Source: Candidatus Roizmanbacteria bacterium
GTDB taxonomy: Bacteria; Patescibacteriota; Microgenomatia; UBA1406; GWC2-37-13
Length of the DNA: 64,000 nucleotides
Direction: 5' to 3'
Assembly: GCA_016214055.1 (NCBI GenBank)
Contig: JACRPE010000007.1
Location: 35,781-99,780 of the forward strand
Positions within the stretch are counted from its first letter, which is position 1. Each line of letters begins with the position of its first letter. Shown piece after piece: positions 59,713-64,000 of the stretch. The position numbers were made by a program, and so were the translations under genes. The notes under the pieces were generated by a model. The model saw nothing but the letters and a program-made list of their open reading frames with translations, was not told where the DNA came from and ran no database searches.

Positions 59713-59823
59713 GTCTATAATACATGATACACTAAAAAAACTTTGATTTGCAACTAGTTGTTTTTCAGTGCAGTAGAAGCCTTGAAACAAAAATACAAGG
59801 GCTTTTTGGTACAATTAAGCCAC

Positions 59824-61584
59824 ATGAATAATCTAAACGAAGAAATCAAGAAAAAGATAGACATCATCGAATTCATCGGGTCTTACATGACGTTGAAAAA
59901 AGCGGGACGCAATTTCAAAGGCAACTGTCCCTTCCATCAGGAAAAAACTCCGTCATTTGTTGTGTCGCCCGAGCGCCAGATCTGGCACTGCTTCGGGAGT
60001 TGCGGTGACGGAGGGGATGTCATCAAGTTTCTCATGAAGTGGGACAACATCACCTATCTTGAGGCGGTAAAGGAGTTTGCCGAAAAGCTGGGGCTTCCGA
60101 TGAAGGAGTACAATCTACAGGATACCAATGTAAAGCTTCGTGAACGGCTTTTTTCAGCCAACCGTCACGCCGCCAATTTTTATACATACATGCTTTCAAA
60201 AAGTCCGTATGGCGAAAAAGCGCGGGAGTATTTGGAAAAAAGAGGTATCCGCAAGGAGATTGCCCACACCTTTGAGTTGGGATATGCCCCTTCATCATGG
60301 GACTCGTTACTCCGTTATATGGAAAGCAAAAAGTTCACCCAAAAGGAACTCATTGAGGCAGGGCTGGTACTGCGGAGCGAGCGGGGATCAGTGTATGACC
60401 GGTTCCGCGGGCGGCTCATGTTCCCCCTGAAGGACGTGAAGGAAAACATCGTGGGATTCTCCGGACGTTCTTTAAATCCGGATGAAAAAACCGCAAAATA
60501 TGTCAACACTCCGGAGACATTCATCTATCACAAACGGGAAACACTTTTTGGCATCCACATCGCAAAAGAGGCGGTAAAAAAGGAAAAATGCATCATCCTA
60601 GTCGAAGGAGAGTTTGACATGATTACTCCCTATCAATATGGAATAGAGCACATTGTTGCGATAAAAGGTTCAGCCGTAACCCGTGAACAGTTGATGTTAA
60701 TAAAAAGATACACGAATCGTGTATACCTGGCGCTTGATGCGGATGCGGCCGGCGAGGAGGCCATAAAACGGGGCATCGAGGAGGCGGAACACCTCGAGTT
60801 TGAACTCGGGGTTATTGTATTTGATTTTGCAAAAGACCCCGATGAGGCAGTGCGGGCCGACCTGGTCAAGTTTAAGAAAGCCGTGAGTGAACCCATCCCC
60901 GTCTACGATTATGTGATCGACTTTTACCGGAAGAAGTTTCCCGAAGACGATGCCTTCAGCAAAAAAAACATCGGGGAAGCCGTAGCCCCCTTCTTTGCAT
61001 ATATCAATAATCCCATCGTTGCATCCCATTACGTAAAAAAACTGGCATCCCTTCTGGACGTAAGTGAGGAGAGTATCCGCTCCCTTCTCAGGAAAAAAAG
61101 CTACAAAAAAGTGAGCAGTACCGCAAATTTCAAAAAAATACAGGTCTCACAAGTGAATAGGGAAGACGTGGTTCAAAAATATTTCTTGAGTTCCCTGCTC
61201 CAATATGAGGCCAAAAAGGTGCTATTGGATAAGCTCGTGCCTCTTTTGTCTCCTGATGATTTTTCCTTCCCCGCCTACCAAAAACTATATCAGCAGATAT
61301 ATGAAAAGAGAGAAACCTTTGAGTTGCCGGACATCAACACTTTCGCCTCATCACTTCCGGATGAGCTCAAGACGATATTTGACGAGCTCTATCTCTATGC
61401 ATCCGCAGATGTGGAGATCAGCGAAAAAAATATCGGCCAACTTGCCTATGAGATAAAGGAGCGGGCTTTAAAACGGAAAATACAGGCGGGACTCGGTCAG
61501 GAATCAAGTCAGACGAATGAAGATACCCTCTCAAGATTGAGCACGGAATTAAAAGAGCTGGAAAAAAGAGCTATCAACGTATAG
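59824..61584 (+). CDS. dnaG: DNA primase
   Basis: A 586-aa primase that makes RNA primers for replication. The zinc site is CPFH ... CFGSC (about residues 37-64). The TOPRIM core has [10 protein letters not shown] and [12 protein letters not shown]. The C-terminal helicase-binding region is present but diverged. TACAAT (59810-59815) ends 8 nt before this ATG, which rules out the frame opening 22 codons earlier. It precedes rpoD by 8 nt, as in the macromolecular synthesis operon, but rpsU is missing. Confidence 0.95.
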   Translation: MNNLNEEIKKKIDIIEFIGSYMTLKKAGRNFKGNCPFHQEKTPSFVVSPERQIWHCFGSCGDGGDVIKFLMKWDNITYLEAVKEFAEKLGLPMKEYNLQDTNVKLRERLFSANRHAANFYTYMLSKSPYGEKAREYLEKRGIRKEIAHTFELGYAPSSWDSLLRYMESKKFTQKELIEAGLVLRSERGSVYDRFRGRLMFPLKDVKENIVGFSGRSLNPDEKTAKYVNTPETFIYHKRETLFGIHIAKEAVKKEKCIILVEGEFDMITPYQYGIEHIVAIKGSAVTREQLMLIKRYTNRVYLALDADAAGEEAIKRGIEEAEHLEFELGVIVFDFAKDPDEAVRADLVKFKKAVSEPIPVYDYVIDFYRKKFPEDDAFSKKNIGEAVAPFFAYINNPIVASHYVKKLASLLDVSEESIRSLLRKKSYKKVSSTANFKKIQVSQVNREDVVQKYFLSSLLQYEAKKVLLDKLVPLLSPDDFSFPAYQKLYQQIYEKRETFELPDINTFASSLPDELKTIFDELYLYASADVEISEKNIGQLAYEIKERALKRKIQAGLGQESSQTNEDTLSRLSTELKELEKRAINV

Positions 61585-61592
61585 AATACGTT

Positions 61593-62693
61593 ATGGCAAA
61601 TATAATCAAGCAGAAGTTCCCCAAGTCTTTCAAAGATCTGCTTCTCCAGGGTGAAGAGGACGGTTTTGTCGTACAGGATGACATCTTCTTGGTTTGTTCT
61701 GAGCCTGAAAAACACATAGAGGAGATAGATGAATTCTTTAACCAGGCTTTAAAAAAAGGAGTGGATATCTACGAAACCATATCAACCCGTGAGGATGAGG
61801 AGGTCCACAAAACCGCTGAGGAAGTTGAAAAAGAGCTGGAACAGCTCATCGGAGTGAAACACGGCGAGTCCCTTGACCCGATTAAAAAATACCTGAAAGA
61901 AATCGGCAAGACCCCCTTACTCGTATTTGAAGATGAGATCAAACTTGCAAAAGCCTATGAAAAGAAAGATGAGGACGCCAAGGAAAAACTCATCAAGGCA
62001 AATCTCCGTCTGGTCGTATCCATTGCGAAAAAATATCTCGGACGCCGCCTCTCATTCCTGGACCTCATCCAAGAGGGGAATAAAGGCCTCATCCGCGGAG
62101 TTGAAAAATATAACTGGAGACGAGGATATAAATTTTCAACCTATGCCACGTGGTGGATCCGTCAGGCAATCACACGCGCCATCGCCGATCAATCCCGCAC
62201 CATCCGCATACCTGTCCACATGGTTGACCAGATAAACCGTTTTTACAAAACACAACGCAAACTTACCCAGAAATTAGGCCGTGAACCATCCGTCAAGGAA
62301 ACCGCAAAAGAGATGCAGGTGACACCCGAGGAGATTGAAAATCTCATGAAAATCTCCCAGCAACCAAAATCATTATCCACTCCGGTGGGAGATGACAAGG
62401 AGGCAACTCTTGAGCAGTTTGTCAGTGATCAATCACAACCAACTCTTTATGATAAAGTATCCAGAGAACTTCTCAAAGAAGCATTAAACAAGGTACTCGA
62501 AACCCTTTCCCCCCGTGAGAAAAAAGTTCTCATCATGCGGTTTGGATTGGATGACGGCAAATCAAAGACACTCGAGGAAGTGGGAAAAGAATTTAAAGTC
62601 ACCCGTGAACGCATCCGGCAGATTGAGGCAAAAGCCATCCGTAAACTTAAGCACCCCACCCGCGCCCGCAAGCTCAAAGACTTCTTGGAGTAA
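61593..62693 (+). CDS. rpoD: Primary sigma factor
   Basis: A 366-aa sigma-70 that directs RNA polymerase to -10/-35 promoters like those throughout the window. A region 1.1-like part (~1-60) and acidic linker come first. Region 1.2 follows ([16 protein letters not shown]), then region 2 ([20 protein letters not shown]), region 3 and region 4 ([20 protein letters not shown]). Residues that read TATAAT and TTGACA look standard. TAGAAT (61582-61587) lies 5 nt before the ATG, so besides dnaG read-through it may have its own start. Confidence 0.96.
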   Translation: MANIIKQKFPKSFKDLLLQGEEDGFVVQDDIFLVCSEPEKHIEEIDEFFNQALKKGVDIYETISTREDEEVHKTAEEVEKELEQLIGVKHGESLDPIKKYLKEIGKTPLLVFEDEIKLAKAYEKKDEDAKEKLIKANLRLVVSIAKKYLGRRLSFLDLIQEGNKGLIRGVEKYNWRRGYKFSTYATWWIRQAITRAIADQSRTIRIPVHMVDQINRFYKTQRKLTQKLGREPSVKETAKEMQVTPEEIENLMKISQQPKSLSTPVGDDKEATLEQFVSDQSQPTLYDKVSRELLKEALNKVLETLSPREKKVLIMRFGLDDGKSKTLEEVGKEFKVTRERIRQIEAKAIRKLKHPTRARKLKDFLE

Positions 62694-62718
62694 GGTTAAA
62701 AGAGAAGGGAAAAAGCAC

Positions 62719-62747
62719 TTTACATTCGTCTATTATTCGTCTATAAT
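62719..62747 (+). promoter_or_regulatory. Promoter of the Fic gene
   Basis: TTTACA (62719-62724), 17-nt spacer, TATAAT (62742-62747), 6 nt before ATG 62754. It is the cleanest example of the leaderless arrangement in this window. Confidence 0.82.
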
Positions 62748-62753
62748 GTGTCT

Positions 62754-63791
62754 ATGTTTCATCCAAAATATACGATAACAAACAAACTTCTTGAGAACAT
62801 TAAGCATATTTCAACACTTTCAAACAGGATAAGCCAATGGAGGTTTCCGGAAGTTGTTTTGGTTGAATTGCAAAAAAATGCGGAGGCTGTTTCTTCCTTT
62901 GCCTCAACCAGTATCGAAGGTAATCCGCTCCCTCTTACCGACGTAAAACGGATTCTTAAAAATCGTCCTCTGCAGATAAGGGAAAGCGAACAGGAAGTTC
63001 TTAATTATAACCAAGCACTGCAAGAGGTGAATAATAAATTAAACAGGAAGAAAATATCATTCAACCTGCCCTTTATTCTCTCTCTACAGGGCAAAATAAT
63101 CGACAAACTCCTTCCCGTCCATGAGTCGGGAAAAGTGCGAACTCAGCCGGTATTTGTAAATAATCCGCGACTGGGAATAACCGCCTATTGGCCGCCGGAT
63201 GCAAAAGATGTTTCTCCTCTTATGACCGAACTTGTAGCATTCGTGCAACAAAATCAGCAGGTGATCGATCCCCTAATCATCGCGGGAATATTTCACAAAC
63301 AAATGGTGGTGATTCATCCGTTTATGGACGGGAATGGAAGGACGACCCGGCTTGCAACAAAAATATTGCTTGCCCAGATGGGGCTGGATACGTTTCATTT
63401 ATTCAGTTTTGAAAATTATTATAATAACAATGTTACCAGGTACTTTGAAATGGTTGGAGAAACAGGAAACTATTATGACCGAGTCAATCTCATAGATTTT
63501 ACCGGGTGGCTTGAGTATTTTACCGACGGGATTATAGATGAATTATTGCGGGTAGAAAAACAGGTGACACAACTGTTTATTCAGCCGCATATTAACCTGA
63601 AACCTCACCATGAGCTTATCATAAAAGCGATTCAGCAAAAGGGATTCATCAATGATTCCGAATATGCAAAGTTAACTAAAAGAGCCCGCGCAACCCGCTA
63701 TCTTGACTTTCAAAAACTTATTGATCTGAGCCTCATTGAAGCAAAAGGAAAAGGGAAGGCAACCTATTACGTATTAAGGGAGGTAAAATAA
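62754..63791 (+). CDS. Fic-domain protein
   Basis: A 345-aa protein. A Fic_N part (~35-110) with TSIEGNPL, which matches the autoinhibitory (S/T)xxxE(G/N) motif, precedes a Fic domain. Its catalytic core is HPFMDGNGRTTRL. A winged-helix region closes it (~270-345: IQQKGFINDSEYAKLT). Fic enzymes attach AMP or other groups to proteins. The target here is unknown. No separate antitoxin is visible; the inhibitory motif is in the same chain. The GTG at 62748 is rejected because the promoter places transcription at about 62754. Confidence 0.92.
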   Translation: MFHPKYTITNKLLENIKHISTLSNRISQWRFPEVVLVELQKNAEAVSSFASTSIEGNPLPLTDVKRILKNRPLQIRESEQEVLNYNQALQEVNNKLNRKKISFNLPFILSLQGKIIDKLLPVHESGKVRTQPVFVNNPRLGITAYWPPDAKDVSPLMTELVAFVQQNQQVIDPLIIAGIFHKQMVVIHPFMDGNGRTTRLATKILLAQMGLDTFHLFSFENYYNNNVTRYFEMVGETGNYYDRVNLIDFTGWLEYFTDGIIDELLRVEKQVTQLFIQPHINLKPHHELIIKAIQQKGFINDSEYAKLTKRARATRYLDFQKLIDLSLIEAKGKGKATYYVLREVK

Positions 63792-63840
63792 CCAAGGGTT
63801 ATTTTCCTTGTGGCAAAAGGGGAGGGGAATGGCAAATCAG

Positions 63841-63999
63841 TCATGTATTTTGGGGTGGGAGGTTCTGAGCCAGCACCTGGTATCCACTCCATGCCCCTAA
63901 TTGGGCTGAGACTTTGTCAAGAAAAATGGGAGGAACATATTTGATTGTATCATCGATGCCAGTTGTTGTCTTTTGCAAGTAAGAATAGGGTGGTATATT
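63841..63999 (-). CDS. C-terminal fragment of an unknown protein
   Basis: An open frame on the minus strand enters from the window edge and stops at 63841-63843. The 52 visible residues (PPYSYLQKTTTGIDDTIKYV ... LGAWSGYQVLAQNLPP) have no motif I recognise. The even codon use and lack of stops support a real gene that continues beyond the window. Confidence 0.5.
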   Translation of the reverse strand, partial: NIPPYSYLQKTTTGIDDTIKYVPPIFLDKVSAQLGAWSGYQVLAQNLPPQNT

Positions 64000-64000
64000 A

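Noticed and set aside
1..64000. UGA read as an amino acid, as in some CPR groups
   Set aside because: Genes such as the M50-like protease and the pilin end in TGA, and RF2 is encoded.

Overview
This 64 kb window looks like chromosome from a Patescibacteria/CPR bacterium, most likely of the Microgenomates group. That placement is inference from gene content: an archaeal-type ATP-dependent DNA ligase, an archaeal-type UMP kinase, a DUF2298 membrane protein, VirB2/VirB6-like membrane proteins, short ValRS and RNA polymerase subunits, and many short palindromic repeats. Stop codons are standard: TGA is used as a stop and an RF2 gene is present.

Layout. 0-5 kb: signal peptidase end, two orphan membrane proteins, DNA ligase and two divergent glycosyltransferases. 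5-11.6 kb: a 50-aa orphan, DUF2298 protein, valS, then rpmH-yidC-jag. 11.6-24.5 kb: a cell-envelope locus with a 1215-aa orphan, a Cys-rich VirB2-like protein, a VirB6-like protein, a C39 peptidase, a ClpC with a repeat-built insertion, an M50-like protease and a VirB2-like pilin. 24.5-30.8 kb: a UMP kinase/methyltransferase fusion behind a possible attenuator, recF, a four-helix-bundle gene between repeats, tRNA-Ser, a decayed NRAMP gene and small enzymes. 30.8-38.3 kb: a toxin-antitoxin pair, a frameshifted lycopene-cyclase-like gene, a triple Zn-motif protein, MutY, EndoIII, and the SOS pair lexA-dinB. 38.3-49.8 kb: an MFS transporter and rpoB-rpoC-rpsL-rpsG-fusA on the minus strand. 49.8-59.7 kb: envelope and division genes (nucleotidyltransferase, CAP, VanZ, lamin-tail, FtsEX with a coiled-coil C39 protein), prfB and a PilM-like/LytR_C protein. 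59.8-64 kb: dnaG-rpoD and a Fic protein.

Two window-wide signals stand out. First, at least 21 genes have a TATAAT-like -10 box ending only 5-9 nt before the start codon, so their mRNAs are probably leaderless. Shine-Dalgarno motifs are also missing at most genes inside operons. This placement corrects many start codons. Second, several families of short palindromic repeats are scattered through the window. Some lie in frame inside genes: valS carries two, the DUF2298 gene shares one of these in a different frame, and yidC carries another.

No CRISPR array, rRNA, transposase or prophage was seen. No stretch over 300 bases lacks a gene or gene remnant.
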